Source: JAFDVL01 sp031409955
GTDB lineage: Bacteria > Acidobacteriota > Blastocatellia > RBC074
Reading direction: 5' to 3'
NCBI GenBank assembly: GCA_031409955.1
Contig: JANNYF010000220.1
Coordinates: 62,001-126,000 of the forward strand
Length of the DNA: 64,000 nt
A program made the position numbers and the translations under genes. Position 1 is the stretch's first letter. Every line of letters starts with the position of its first letter. Under the pieces are notes generated by a model. It was not told the DNA's origin. It saw only the letters and a program-made list of their open reading frames with translations, and made no database searches. Shown piece by piece: positions 8,329-16,125 of the stretch.

Positions 8329-9789
8329 ATGATCTGTCTTGACGAAGGAATTTTACGCGCACATTTGGACGGCGAATTGACCGAATATGAAACACTGTCG
8401 GTCAATCGCCACATGAGCTTGTGCGACCATTGTCGGCACAGCTACGAAGCGATTGCGACGCGTTCCCACAGCCTCAATTCCTTGTTTGCCGATTTGTCGC
8501 CGCTGTCGAACGAATTGCGGACAGATACGTTTGCGGCGCAATGCGCCTTCACGCGCTTCAAGGCGCAATACGAAGTAGATTTTGATACGGTCACGTTCAT
8601 TCGACCCGCGACGCCGAATTTGAATCTGGTGCTTCCAGAGCCAGGCAATTTGCTGGCGCGTCTGATTTCTTCGGCGCAGCAATTCGCGCGAGATTTCGGC
8701 AAGCGTGTGCCGCGTGTGAATGCAACTGGGGAGTTTCGTTTTCTACTACCCGATGAAACTTTGTTCGAGCGGCTGCCCCGTGAGGCGCGCGCGAACTGGG
8801 ACGAATTCAAGCGCAATCCGCAAGGCTTTCTTTCGCAACTCTGGCGCGGCGAAGGGAGCAGTCCGGTACGCCGTCGCCGATTGCAAACTGGCACGGCAAC
8901 CGCAATGGCTTCTTACGTGTTGGTATTCACCACCTTAATTGTGGCGGGAGCCTTGAATCTTGGCAAAAACGAAAAGCCGTCTGATTTGAAAGTGATCGAA
9001 TTTATCAAGCTTTCTTCTCCACCTCCGCTGCCAACCAAAGCGGAGAACGGGCCGGATAAGGCTCCCACCGGCAAAGGCGGAATCATTGGTGGCAGCAAAG
9101 CCAACGCTGATCCCGCGCGCGGTGGTGGCGGCGGCGGGCGCGATGAGGTCACGCCTGCGACGCTCGGCAATCCGTCGCAAATGTCGCCCTTGCCGCAATT
9201 GATGCCGCCGAATCCTGAGCCGATCAAAATAGACTCGACGCTGGTTGTTTCGGAAACGACGGTGGGCGATGAGGCACTGTCGAAAATGTTACCGCGCCCG
9301 ACGGGTTTGAAAGAGGGTGTTGATGCACCGCCTGCGAGCGGGAGTGGCAGCAGTGCAGGCATTGGCAGCGGGCAAGGCACAGGCGCAGGGCCGGGGGCAG
9401 GCGCAGGGCAAGGGCCGGGGCGCATCAACAATCAAGGCAACGGTGAAGCCCAACAGGGAGGCGGGTTGAGCAGCAACAATGCGGGGCTGGGTGATGGCGT
9501 AGAAATCTTCGATGCGACCTATAATTTACAACCGCGCATTCTTTTCAAAGAAAAGGCTGCGTATACCGAAGAAGCGCGTCGGAATGGGATTCGTGGCTCA
9601 GTCAGCCTGAGCGTTGTGTTTGGCGCAGATGGCCATATTTACAACATTCAAATCATTCGTGGTTTGCCGCAAGGCTTGACCGAAACCGCCATCGAAGCCG
9701 CGAAGAAAATCAAATTCCGCCCGGCGATCAAGAACAGCACGCCTGTCAATGTGCGAATGCAAGTGGTCTTCGAATTCAATCTCTTGTAA
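8329..9789 (+). CDS. Zinc-finger anti-sigma domain fused to a TonB C-terminal domain
   Basis: A 486-residue inner-membrane protein. The N-terminus is an anti-sigma zinc finger with the HX3CX2C signature (His28, Cys32, Cys35) in NRHMSLCDHCRHS. A cytoplasmic stretch of about 150 residues follows, then one membrane helix (about 186-206, ASYVLVFTTLIVAGALNLG). Next comes a periplasmic Pro/Gly/Ser-rich spacer (about 210-395) with glycine-alanine-glutamine repeats. The C-terminus is a TonB domain (about 396-486) starting near ILFKEKAAYTEEARRNG and ending VRMQVVFEFNLL. The layout suggests a protein that inhibits the adjacent ECF factor in the cytoplasm and contacts outer-membrane receptors through TonB. 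This would combine FecR-like signal transfer and energy coupling in one chain. The domain calls are firm; the combined mechanism is inference. Confidence 0.87.
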   Translation: MICLDEGILRAHLDGELTEYETLSVNRHMSLCDHCRHSYEAIATRSHSLNSLFADLSPLSNELRTDTFAAQCAFTRFKAQYEVDFDTVTFIRPATPNLNLVLPEPGNLLARLISSAQQFARDFGKRVPRVNATGEFRFLLPDETLFERLPREARANWDEFKRNPQGFLSQLWRGEGSSPVRRRRLQTGTATAMASYVLVFTTLIVAGALNLGKNEKPSDLKVIEFIKLSSPPPLPTKAENGPDKAPTGKGGIIGGSKANADPARGGGGGGRDEVTPATLGNPSQMSPLPQLMPPNPEPIKIDSTLVVSETTVGDEALSKMLPRPTGLKEGVDAPPASGSGSSAGIGSGQGTGAGPGAGAGQGPGRINNQGNGEAQQGGGLSSNNAGLGDGVEIFDATYNLQPRILFKEKAAYTEEARRNGIRGSVSLSVVFGADGHIYNIQIIRGLPQGLTETAIEAAKKIKFRPAIKNSTPVNVRMQVVFEFNLL

Positions 9790-9792
9790 ATC

Positions 9793-9824
9793 AAAAAAAT
9801 GGGGGCGATGGTTGCCCATCGCCC
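9793..9824 (-). terminator. Rho-independent terminator of the glycine-zipper gene
   Basis: A perfect 9-bp stem gggcgatgg / ccatcgccc (9803-9811 with 9816-9824) has a 4-base loop. On the minus strand it is followed by a run of T residues (complement of the A-run at 9793-9799). It sits between convergent genes. Confidence 0.8.
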
Positions 9825-9861
9825 GTAGTCAGAAAGTATTTGAGAGAGTAAGAAAAACTTG

Positions 9862-10269
9862 TTAGTAGCGGCGATTCTTTTCTTTGTTGCGGTGATAAAT
9901 ATAACCACCGACTGCGCCCGCCACGCCGCCAATCAACACGCCTTTGCGACCACCCATCAAGCCACCGCCCGCCGCACCAATCGCCGCGCCAATGCCCGTC
10001 CGCTTCAAACCATCGTTCCGATTGCGATTGCGATCATAGTCATAGTTGGGATCGTTTTCGTAACCATAATCCCGGCTGCGGCGCGATGCGCGGTCACGCT
10101 GAGAATTGTAGTCACGGTCATCGTAGTTGTTCACATAACGAGTATTGCTGCGGCTGCGCGTGCGGCAGTTACTGTTCCCTTGCGCAAACACGCTCGGTGC
10201 GACTGAGGTGAGCAGGATTCCAGCCATTAACACGAATGCGAAAGCTGATTTGTGCATTGATTTAGTCAT
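9862..10269 (-). CDS. Secreted glycine-zipper protein
   Basis: A 135-residue exported protein. The signal peptide (about 1-30) ends near VFAQG. A highly charged Arg/Asp/Asn/Tyr-rich segment follows (about 31-90, repeated DYNSQRDR and NYDYDRNRNRND units). The C-terminal glycine zipper (about 92-128, GIGAAIGAAGGGLMGGRKG then LIGGVAGAVGGYIYH) is a membrane-inserting or self-associating hairpin of the YMGG/glycine-zipper type. Such proteins are widespread in acidobacteria and their role is not established. ATG 10269 has a GGAGG ribosome site 9 bases upstream. It is a single gene with its own terminator. The 269-bp spacer on its 5' side holds one short hairpin (ccagagc / gctctgg, about 10396-10418) and no gene. 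Confidence 0.75.
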   Translation of the reverse strand: MTKSMHKSAFAFVLMAGILLTSVAPSVFAQGNSNCRTRSRSNTRYVNNYDDRDYNSQRDRASRRSRDYGYENDPNYDYDRNRNRNDGLKRTGIGAAIGAAGGGLMGGRKGVLIGGVAGAVGGYIYHRNKEKNRRY

Positions 10270-10538
10270 GATTCTTTTCCTCCGAGAGAGTAGAGGGGCT
10301 CTTCAGGCCACCCGTATTGCATTTCAATTCTTGCTCGATCCTCCGTTGCCATTCCAACTTCGGGTCGTAACGCCGTTGGATATAACAAGCGCTGTGCCAG
10401 AGCTTGCACCCGGCTCTGGTAAATCCCATAAAGATTGTTAGGTCAGTAAGTTAGATTTGCAATGAGGGAGTCAGAAAGAGAGTTGCGCAGGATTCACAAA
10501 TCACCATCCCGTGTGTTGTAGTACACCAAAGCGTTGAA

Positions 10539-11702
10539 TCAGAAGCGAAAATAAACTCGCGGCACACGAGCAGAAATACTGCAGGCAATTTCGTATGAGA
10601 TAGTGCCGATTTGTTCGGCTAAATCCTCGGCTGAAATGCGCAGGCCATTTTGTTCGCCCAGCAAAATCACTTCGTCACCCAACTCAACAGCCGCGACCTC
10701 CGTCACATCCAGGATCGTCAAATCCATACTGATTCTGCCGACGATGGGGGCAAGGTGGTCGCGCACGATCACACCTCCGTGGTTGGAATGGGCGCGCTGG
10801 AATCCATCCGCATAACCAATCGGAATCGTTGCGATGTGGCTATCGCGCGTGGTCGTGAACGTTCGTCCGTAGCCCAGTGAAGTTCCGGCAGGAACGGTTT
10901 TCAGATGCACGATGCGCGAATGCAATGACATCACGGGCTTGACCGCAAACGCTTCCGGCACGGGCGCAATCACGTCACGCGTGAAGCCGTACATTGCTGC
11001 GCCCGCGCGGGCGAGATTGCCCCAGCCTTGCGGCTGCGCGTGAATGCCTGCGCTGTTAGCTAAGTGTTTCCACGTGGGCGCAAAACCCGCTTCGCACACG
11101 ATGCGCAGCGATTCGTGGAAGCGTTCGATCTGCAAATCGGTGAACGCGTGAGCAGGCGCTTCGGCTTCTGCAAAATGCGTCATCAGCCCGTCCAGCTTGA
11201 GGTTTGTGAATCGTTGGAGCGCGCACACGAATTCGGGCAACTCCGCGAACGGCACGCCGAGTCTGCCCATGCCGGTGTCTACTTTGAGGTGATAGTTCAC
11301 GCTGCGATTGGCTTGCACCGCTTGCGCATTCAATTCTTCTGCGGCGTCCAGGCGAAACAAAACAGGCGTGAGATCGTGCCTGACGACAGCTTCCGCTTGT
11401 CCGTGCCAAAATCCACCGAGACACAAAATCGGTCGTGTGATGCCAGCTTCCCGCAACTCAATTCCTTCTTCAATCAACGCCACGCCAAACCAATCCGCGG
11501 TTGGTTCGAGCGCAAGTGCGCATTCGACCGCGCCGTGTCCGTAGGCATTGGCTTTGACGACTGCCATTAGTTGCGCCTGATCGTGCAGCGCGCGTTTGAT
11601 CGTGCGGTAGTTGTGGACGAGGTTTGGCAGCGAGATTTCTGCCCAGGTGGGGCGGGAAGGCGTGGTCGGTTGTTGGTTGTCGGTTGTCGGTTGCACGATC
11701 AA
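10539..11702 (-). CDS. alr: Alanine racemase
   Basis: A PLP enzyme converting L- to D-alanine for peptidoglycan. The PLP-binding lysine is Lys50 in AVVKANAYGHG, and the opposing catalytic tyrosine is in SLGYGRTFTT. Further landmarks are KVDTGMGRLG and GRISMDLTILDV. The domain itself begins at RPTWAEISLPNLVHNYR (residue 17), where most Alr proteins start. The preceding residues (IVQPTTDNQQPTT) are encoded by the tandem-word repeat at 11662-11743. There is no ATG near the domain border, so translation must start at TTG 11702 or GTG 11696 inside the repeat. The gene follows dnaB with a 34-bp gap and is probably cotranscribed. The repeat appears to have replaced the native start. Confidence 0.92.
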   Translation of the reverse strand: MIVQPTTDNQQPTTPSRPTWAEISLPNLVHNYRTIKRALHDQAQLMAVVKANAYGHGAVECALALEPTADWFGVALIEEGIELREAGITRPILCLGGFWHGQAEAVVRHDLTPVLFRLDAAEELNAQAVQANRSVNYHLKVDTGMGRLGVPFAELPEFVCALQRFTNLKLDGLMTHFAEAEAPAHAFTDLQIERFHESLRIVCEAGFAPTWKHLANSAGIHAQPQGWGNLARAGAAMYGFTRDVIAPVPEAFAVKPVMSLHSRIVHLKTVPAGTSLGYGRTFTTTRDSHIATIPIGYADGFQRAHSNHGGVIVRDHLAPIVGRISMDLTILDVTEVAAVELGDEVILLGEQNGLRISAEDLAEQIGTISYEIACSISARVPRVYFRF

Positions 11703-11743
11703 GAAATATCACTGACGACCGGCAACTGACAACTGACTACTCC
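11662..11743. repeat. Tandem-heptamer inverted repeat between dnaB and alr
   Basis: The left arm (11662-11692) consists of gtcggtt-type words and the right arm (11711-11740) of the complementary words actgacgaccggcaactgac and aactgac. They can fold into a long imperfect hairpin. It supplies the first codons of alr and the stop codon of dnaB (TAG in gagTAGtcag, minus strand). Confidence 0.88.
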
Positions 11744-13089
11744 CGATATTTGTCTTCAAACCGCGTGAGTTGTTTCAGGAAGACTAATTCGACATCGCCA
11801 ATCGGCCCGTTGCGCTGTTTGCCGATAATGATTTCGGCGACATTCTGTTTTTCAGTTTCGGGATTGTAGACTTCATCGCGGTAAATAAACATCACGAGAT
11901 CGGCGTCTTGCTCGATGCTACCGCTTTCGCGAAGGTCTGAGAGCTGCGGGCGGTGATCGGAGCGCGATTCCACTGCGCGGGAAAGCTGGGACAGCGCGAT
12001 GACGGGGATGTTCATCTCCTTCGCAATCGCTTTGAGATCGCGGGAAATTTGTGAGACTTCCTGTTGGCGCGATTCGACACGTCCTTTGCCGCTCATGAGT
12101 TGCAGATAGTCCACGATGATCATGTCCAACCCGCGCTGCTCATTCTTGAGGCGACGAATCTTGGCGCGCATTTCAAGCGAGGAAATGGCGGGCGTGTCAT
12201 CCAGGAAAATTTGCGCTTCGGCTAATTCACTGACACCCATCGCCAGATGCCGCCAATCTTCTTTGCTGAGCATCCCGGTGCGCAAGCGATGCGCGTCAAT
12301 CCGCGCCTGGGCGCAGAGCATGCGCTGCACGAGTTGCTCTTTGCTCATTTCGAGCGAGAAGATGCCGACGATAGCTTTGTTGCCGTGATGCTGCTGCCGC
12401 ATCGCCGCGTTTTGCGCGATATTCAAGCAGAAGGCCGTTTTGCCCATGGAGGGCCTGGCGGCAATGATAATCAAATCGCCGCGCTGCAAGCCGGATGTCA
12501 TGTAATCCAAATCGCGGAAGCCGGTCGCAATGCCCGTGACCAGTTGTTCGCGTCCGGCCATTTCTTCGATATGTTGGAGTTGTTTGTGGGCGACTTCGCT
12601 GATCGGGACGAAGCCCTGGCGAATGCGATCTTCGGCAATGGACAAGATCGCGCGTTCGGCTTCGTCCAGTAACACGTCGGGTTCGTCTTCGGCGTCGAAG
12701 CAGCGATTCATAATCTGATTGGACGTCGTGATGAGTTTGCGCGTGATGGATTTGCCTTTGACGATGTGGCAATACTCCAGAATGTTCGAGAAGCGTGGAA
12801 CCCCATCAATTAAGGCGCCGATGAACGCCGGGCCACCGATCAAATCCAGATCGCCGAATTGCTTGAGTACGTCCTGCAACGTGATTGGATCAATGGCGCG
12901 ACCTTGCTCCATCAGGTAGAGCATTTTGTCGTAGATGCGGCGATGCGAGTCGAGAAAGAAATCATCGCGCCGCAGCATTTCAGCGGCTTGGTTGATTGTC
13001 TGATTGTCGAGCAAAATTGCGCCGAGGATCGAGCGTTCGGCTTCGATGTTGCTCGGCAAAGCTCTATCAAATGGGGAATCCTTGGCCAT
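11737..13089 (-). CDS. dnaB: Replicative DNA helicase DnaB
   Basis: The 450-residue ring helicase that unwinds DNA at the replication fork. The N-terminal primase-interacting domain (about 10-155) begins PSNIEAERSILGAILLDN. The RecA-like motor follows, with Walker A ARPSMGKT (211-218), a Walker B-type strand GLDMIIVDYLQLM, and the C-terminal LSQLSRAVESRSDHRPQLSD and GSIEQDADLVMFIYRDEVY segments. Length is normal and no intein is present, which is worth noting because dnaB is a frequent intein host. It is upstream of alr on the same strand; its stop codon lies in the repeat between them. In many bacteria dnaB clusters with rplI-rpsR-rpsF, as here. Confidence 0.97.
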   Translation of the reverse strand: MAKDSPFDRALPSNIEAERSILGAILLDNQTINQAAEMLRRDDFFLDSHRRIYDKMLYLMEQGRAIDPITLQDVLKQFGDLDLIGGPAFIGALIDGVPRFSNILEYCHIVKGKSITRKLITTSNQIMNRCFDAEDEPDVLLDEAERAILSIAEDRIRQGFVPISEVAHKQLQHIEEMAGREQLVTGIATGFRDLDYMTSGLQRGDLIIIAARPSMGKTAFCLNIAQNAAMRQQHHGNKAIVGIFSLEMSKEQLVQRMLCAQARIDAHRLRTGMLSKEDWRHLAMGVSELAEAQIFLDDTPAISSLEMRAKIRRLKNEQRGLDMIIVDYLQLMSGKGRVESRQQEVSQISRDLKAIAKEMNIPVIALSQLSRAVESRSDHRPQLSDLRESGSIEQDADLVMFIYRDEVYNPETEKQNVAEIIIGKQRNGPIGDVELVFLKQLTRFEDKYRE

Positions 13090-13115
13090 GACGTGTTCGG
13101 AAGTCGTTGTGTTTT

Positions 13116-13186
13116 AGCCACAGATTCACACCGATTTTCACAGAAAAGACAACGTAATCTGTGCTAATCCGTGTGAATCTGTGGCT
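13116..13186. repeat. Near-perfect inverted repeat, AGCCACAGATTCACAC type
   Basis: Two 29-bp arms (13116-13144 and 13158-13186) are complementary at all but a few positions around a 13-bp loop. The core words are cacagattcacac and gtgtgaatctgtg. It lies between dnaB and the next gene on the minus strand. Its right arm encodes the last residues (QIHTD and stop) of the 100-aa protein at 13164-13466. Repeats of this word type are known to me from several unrelated bacterial genomes. Confidence 0.9.
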
Positions 13187-13466
13187 CAGCCGTTTCGTCT
13201 TTCAGTTTTTCGCCCGCAGTTTGCTGGTCATCAGTTTGCCCGGTCATCTTGTCTTTCTGGTATTCAATGGCGGCTTTGGCTTGCGGGCGGAAGGCGATTT
13301 GATCGAAGGCCATCATGCCGCTGCTGATGAGTCCCGGCTCTTCTTTGGCACGTTGCTGATACTCTTCGTCAGTCATCTTCGCGCGCTTGCGTTGTTCGGA
13401 AATCAACGACCCGAAGATCAGTACCACTAAGCCGATTGCCGCCAGCCAAATGATTGCGTCGGTCAT
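13164..13466 (-). CDS. Small single-pass membrane protein, unknown function
   Basis: A 100-residue protein with one N-terminal membrane helix (about 4-22, AIIWLAAIGLVVLIFGSLI). A charged cytoplasmic-type region follows (SEQRKRAKMTDEEYQQRAKEE), then a Gln/Asp/Glu-rich tail. I recognise no family. The last five residues and the stop are encoded by the right arm of the palindromic repeat at 13116-13186, so the present C-terminus is probably not ancestral. It sits between dnaB and the rplI terminator, so it likely has its own promoter or is read with dnaB. Confidence 0.65.
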   Translation of the reverse strand: MTDAIIWLAAIGLVVLIFGSLISEQRKRAKMTDEEYQQRAKEEPGLISSGMMAFDQIAFRPQAKAAIEYQKDKMTGQTDDQQTAGEKLKDETAEPQIHTD

Positions 13467-13502
13467 TGTACAGCTCCCCCAAATAAAACGAACGTGGGGC
13501 CA

Positions 13503-13546
13503 AAGAAAAAAGCGGAGCTTGAACTGATGCGCTCTCGCTCCGCTTT
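13503..13546 (-). terminator. Terminator of the rpsF-rpsR-rplI operon
   Basis: A perfect 10-bp stem aaagcggagc / gctccgcttt (13509-13518 with 13537-13546) is followed on the minus strand by TTTTCTTT. It lies about 30 bp after the rplI stop codon. Confidence 0.85.
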
Positions 13547-13578
13547 CTTTATCTCAAAGACTGCCGGGTTTGTACAGG

Positions 13579-14037
13579 CTAGGCTTCTTCTTTCTTGACT
13601 ACGACCTTGAGGTTTGCTGTCACCTCGCGGTGCAACTTGACGGGGACTTCAAACTCACCGATTTCCTTGATGGGGTCAGCCAGTTGAATTTTCCGTCGGT
13701 CAATCTCGTAGCCGTTGGCGGCAATCGCTTCGGCCAAATCCATCGAAGTCACTGAGCCGTACAACACGCCGTGTTCGCCGACCCTGCGCGCGAATTCCAA
13801 GGTGAGGGATTGCAACAATGCTGCTTGCCCTTCCGCCGAAGTTTTATCTGCCGCTACTTTTTTCAGCAAGGACTCGCGTTGCTTGGTAATGGCTTTGACA
13901 TTAGCGGCGGTTGCCTGCACAGCCAGTTTGCGTGGCAATAAATAATTTCGACCATAGCCGGGGCGCACTTTGACGAATTCGCCGCGCATCCCCAAGTGTT
14001 CTACGTCTTCACGTAGCAAAAGCTCCATTTGTGCCAT
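13579..14037 (-). CDS. rplI: 50S ribosomal protein bL9
   Basis: A 152-residue large-subunit protein that binds 23S rRNA near the L1 stalk and affects frame maintenance. The N-terminal domain reads MELLLREDVEHLGMRGEFVKVRPGYGRNYLLP, preceded by two extra residues. The long connecting helix (about 42-75) and the C-terminal domain (about 80-148) are both present. A short Lys/Glu tail ends the protein. It is the last gene of rpsF-rpsR-rplI, followed by a clear terminator. Confidence 0.97.
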   Translation of the reverse strand: MAQMELLLREDVEHLGMRGEFVKVRPGYGRNYLLPRKLAVQATAANVKAITKQRESLLKKVAADKTSAEGQAALLQSLTLEFARRVGEHGVLYGSVTSMDLAEAIAANGYEIDRRKIQLADPIKEIGEFEVPVKLHREVTANLKVVVKKEEA

Positions 14038-14055
14038 AACAATAACTCCTTAACT

Positions 14056-14340
14056 TTAGGCTTGAACGTAAGGCAGCAAGGCAATCGTCCGCGCGCGTTT
14101 GATTGCTTCTGCGACTTTGCGTTGTTGCAACGCGCTGACGCCGGACAAACGGGCAGGCAAAATCTTGCCGTTTTCGGTCAGGAAGGATTGCAGCAATTTC
14201 ACATCCTTGTAATCAATGTAATCAATTTTTTCGGCGGACAGTTTGGAAGAACGGCGGCGGCGACTGGATGGCATAGGCGCGTTCATCGGCCTTCTGGCTG
14301 GCCCGTCATTGCGATCATTTCTATCGTTTGGTCTTGGCAT
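14056..14340 (-). CDS. rpsR: 30S ribosomal protein bS18
   Basis: A 94-residue small-subunit protein that pairs with bS6 on the platform. The core starts at KLSAEKIDYIDYKDVKLLQS and includes GKILPARLSGVSALQQRKVAEAIKRAR, the conserved RNA-binding region. The N-terminus is extended by a basic, Asn/Asp/Arg-rich stretch (MPRPNDRNDRNDGPARRP) longer than in Escherichia coli. A GAGG ribosome site precedes ATG 14340. There is no ssb gene between rpsF and rpsR, unlike many bacteria. Confidence 0.97.
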   Translation of the reverse strand: MPRPNDRNDRNDGPARRPMNAPMPSSRRRRSSKLSAEKIDYIDYKDVKLLQSFLTENGKILPARLSGVSALQQRKVAEAIKRARTIALLPYVQA

Positions 14341-14399
14341 AATTGTTTCCTCAAAAAATCGTGAATCGAACGCTGACTGGCTCTGGATGAGCCAACCGC

Positions 14400-14810
14400 T
14401 TACGAATCAAATTCGTCGCCTCCGTCGTCATCATCGTCATCGCTATGACTATCCGCGCCAGTGGCAGAAGTGGCTTTCACCGAAACGCGCCGACGGGCTT
14501 TCAGTTTTGCTGCGCGTTTGATGTCTTCATCCGTGCGCACAGTCAGGTGGCGAATTACCAGATCGGTTACTCGCAGGCGGCGTTCGACTTCGGCAATCTC
14601 TTTGCCGCTGCCTTCGATGTAGAGCACCACGTAAACGCCTTCTTCATACTTGCCGATTTTGTAGGCGAGTTTCTTGCGTCCCCAGTGATCGGTTTTGGTA
14701 ATAATGCCGCCCAAATCGGTGACGACTTTGTCCAATTGGGAATTGAGTTTGGTGAGATCATCGTCGGTGGTGTTGGGTGCCGCGATGAAAACAATTTCGT
14801 AGGTTCTCAA
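14400..14810 (-). CDS. rpsF: 30S ribosomal protein bS6
   Basis: A 136-residue protein starting at TTG 14810 (reading LRTYEIVFIAAPNTTDDDL), supported by a strong AAGGAGG ribosome site 7 bases upstream. A longer frame from ATG 14843 would read through that site. The ferredoxin-like core contains DHWGRKKLAYKIGKYEEGVYV and VTDLVIRHLTVRTDED. The tail is strongly acidic (SHSDDDDDDGGDEFDS). It begins the rpsF-rpsR-rplI operon. bS6 commonly binds its own mRNA together with bS18, so feedback control is expected from the family. Confidence 0.95.
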   Translation of the reverse strand: MRTYEIVFIAAPNTTDDDLTKLNSQLDKVVTDLGGIITKTDHWGRKKLAYKIGKYEEGVYVVLYIEGSGKEIAEVERRLRVTDLVIRHLTVRTDEDIKRAAKLKARRRVSVKATSATGADSHSDDDDDDGGDEFDS

Positions 14811-14884
14811 GAGAAATCCTCCTTGTGGATTTGGTAAGCCCAAGGCAATTGCTTGAGCAAGGAGAAAGCCAGGTTTAGTGGCTT

Positions 14885-15442
14885 CTAGTTATATTTGGCC
14901 ATTGCCTCGGCAATGCCATTTTGCAAAAAAACTTCGACTGCATCCGCAGCCTTCAGAATCGTTTCGTGCAGTGTTTCGCGTTCGCCTTTGCTGAATTCGC
15001 CTAACACGAAATCAGAAAGATTGCGGACTGGATGATCGGGCGCGATGCCAATGCGCAAGCGCGCGAAACTCTGTGTCCCAATTTCCTTGATGATGGACTT
15101 CAATCCGTTTTGTCCGCCCGCGCTGCCTTCCCGGCGAATGCGCAGTTGACCGAGTGATAGCGCTACATCATCACTGATTATCAAAATGCTGTCGGCCTTG
15201 ATCCCATACTTTTTCATCAAAGCCGCGACGGCGACGCCGCTTAAATTCATGAACGTTTGCGGCCTGATCAGCAGCGCTTCCGTGCCGCCCAGCTTGACTT
15301 TGGTTGTCAACGACTGGCATTCCGGCGTTCTCAGTTCACGTCCGGCGCGCCGCGCTAATTCGTCAATCACGAAAAAACCGCAATTGTGGCGCGTCCGTTC
15401 GTATTTGTCGCCCGGATTGCCTAAGCCAACGATCAAGAACAT
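14885..15442 (-). CDS. pth: Peptidyl-tRNA hydrolase
   Basis: A 185-residue enzyme that releases peptides from prematurely dissociated peptidyl-tRNA. Family motifs are at the N-terminus (LIVGLGNPGDKYERTRHNCGF, with the catalytic His in RHNCG), then IRPQTFMNLSGVAV, and SAGGQNGLKSII with FARLRIGI. Length is normal. It lies 17 bp downstream of rplY in the usual rplY-pth order and is part of the prs-rplY-pth run, which ends before rpsF. Confidence 0.96.
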   Translation of the reverse strand: MFLIVGLGNPGDKYERTRHNCGFFVIDELARRAGRELRTPECQSLTTKVKLGGTEALLIRPQTFMNLSGVAVAALMKKYGIKADSILIISDDVALSLGQLRIRREGSAGGQNGLKSIIKEIGTQSFARLRIGIAPDHPVRNLSDFVLGEFSKGERETLHETILKAADAVEVFLQNGIAEAMAKYN

Positions 15443-15459
15443 CTACGCTCAAAGCCAAG

Positions 15460-16101
15460 TTACTTCTTCTCGTCGGCTTTGCCCTTCTTAATCACTTCCG
15501 GCTCCGCGACGGCTGTTTCAGCGACAGCCTCTTCTACGCGCGGCGCAACGACGGTAGCGATGACAGCATCAGCATCGGTGACGACCTGGAATTTATCGGC
15601 GTCGAGTTTCAAATCGCTGACGCGCAGGTGGTGTCCCAACACCAGCGGCGTCACATCTACCTCAATGTATTCCGGCAAATCAGGTGGCAAGCAGCGAACC
15701 TTGATCGCGTGGCTCACAACGTCCAAAACGCCCGTCGCCATTTTCACGGCTTCGGCTTCACCCACGATCTTCAAGGCAACTTCGAACTCGGACCGTTCGG
15801 TCAACGAAATGCGTTGCAAATCCAGATGCCACACATGGCCTTTGATCGGGTCAAGCTGCATGTGGGCGATTTTCACGGTGGATGAACCGCCGTCCAGATG
15901 CAAGGTGAAAATCCCGTGCCGACCGTGTGCGCGGACAAACGTGCCGAGTTCTTTTTTGATGATCGAAGCGGCGACCGCTTCCTGCCCGTCTCCGTACACC
16001 GTGACAGGAATCAAACCGTTGCGGCGCATCCGCCCGGCGGGTCCCTTGCCTCGTTCCGTGCGAGGCTGGGCATTCAGCGAAATGTTTGTATCAAAGCTCA
16101 T
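15460..16101 (-). CDS. rplY: 50S ribosomal protein bL25 (Ctc form)
   Basis: A 213-residue 5S-rRNA-binding protein of the long, two-domain Ctc type. The N-terminal L25 domain contains ERGKGPAGRMRRNGLIPVTVYG. The C-terminal TL5/Ctc beta domain (about 100-185) contains VSHAIKVRCLPPDLPEYIEV. A charged tail (VEEAVAETAVAEPEVIKKG, ending KADEKK) follows. It is located between prs and pth, the common bacterial arrangement. Confidence 0.95.
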   Translation of the reverse strand: MSFDTNISLNAQPRTERGKGPAGRMRRNGLIPVTVYGDGQEAVAASIIKKELGTFVRAHGRHGIFTLHLDGGSSTVKIAHMQLDPIKGHVWHLDLQRISLTERSEFEVALKIVGEAEAVKMATGVLDVVSHAIKVRCLPPDLPEYIEVDVTPLVLGHHLRVSDLKLDADKFQVVTDADAVIATVVAPRVEEAVAETAVAEPEVIKKGKADEKK

Positions 16102-16125
16102 AAACTTACACTCCCAAACTAAATC

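Noticed and set aside
11737..14810. Replication origin near dnaB and ribosomal genes
   Set aside because: No dnaA, dnaN or cluster of DnaA-box-like sites is seen; dnaB with rplI is a common non-origin cluster.
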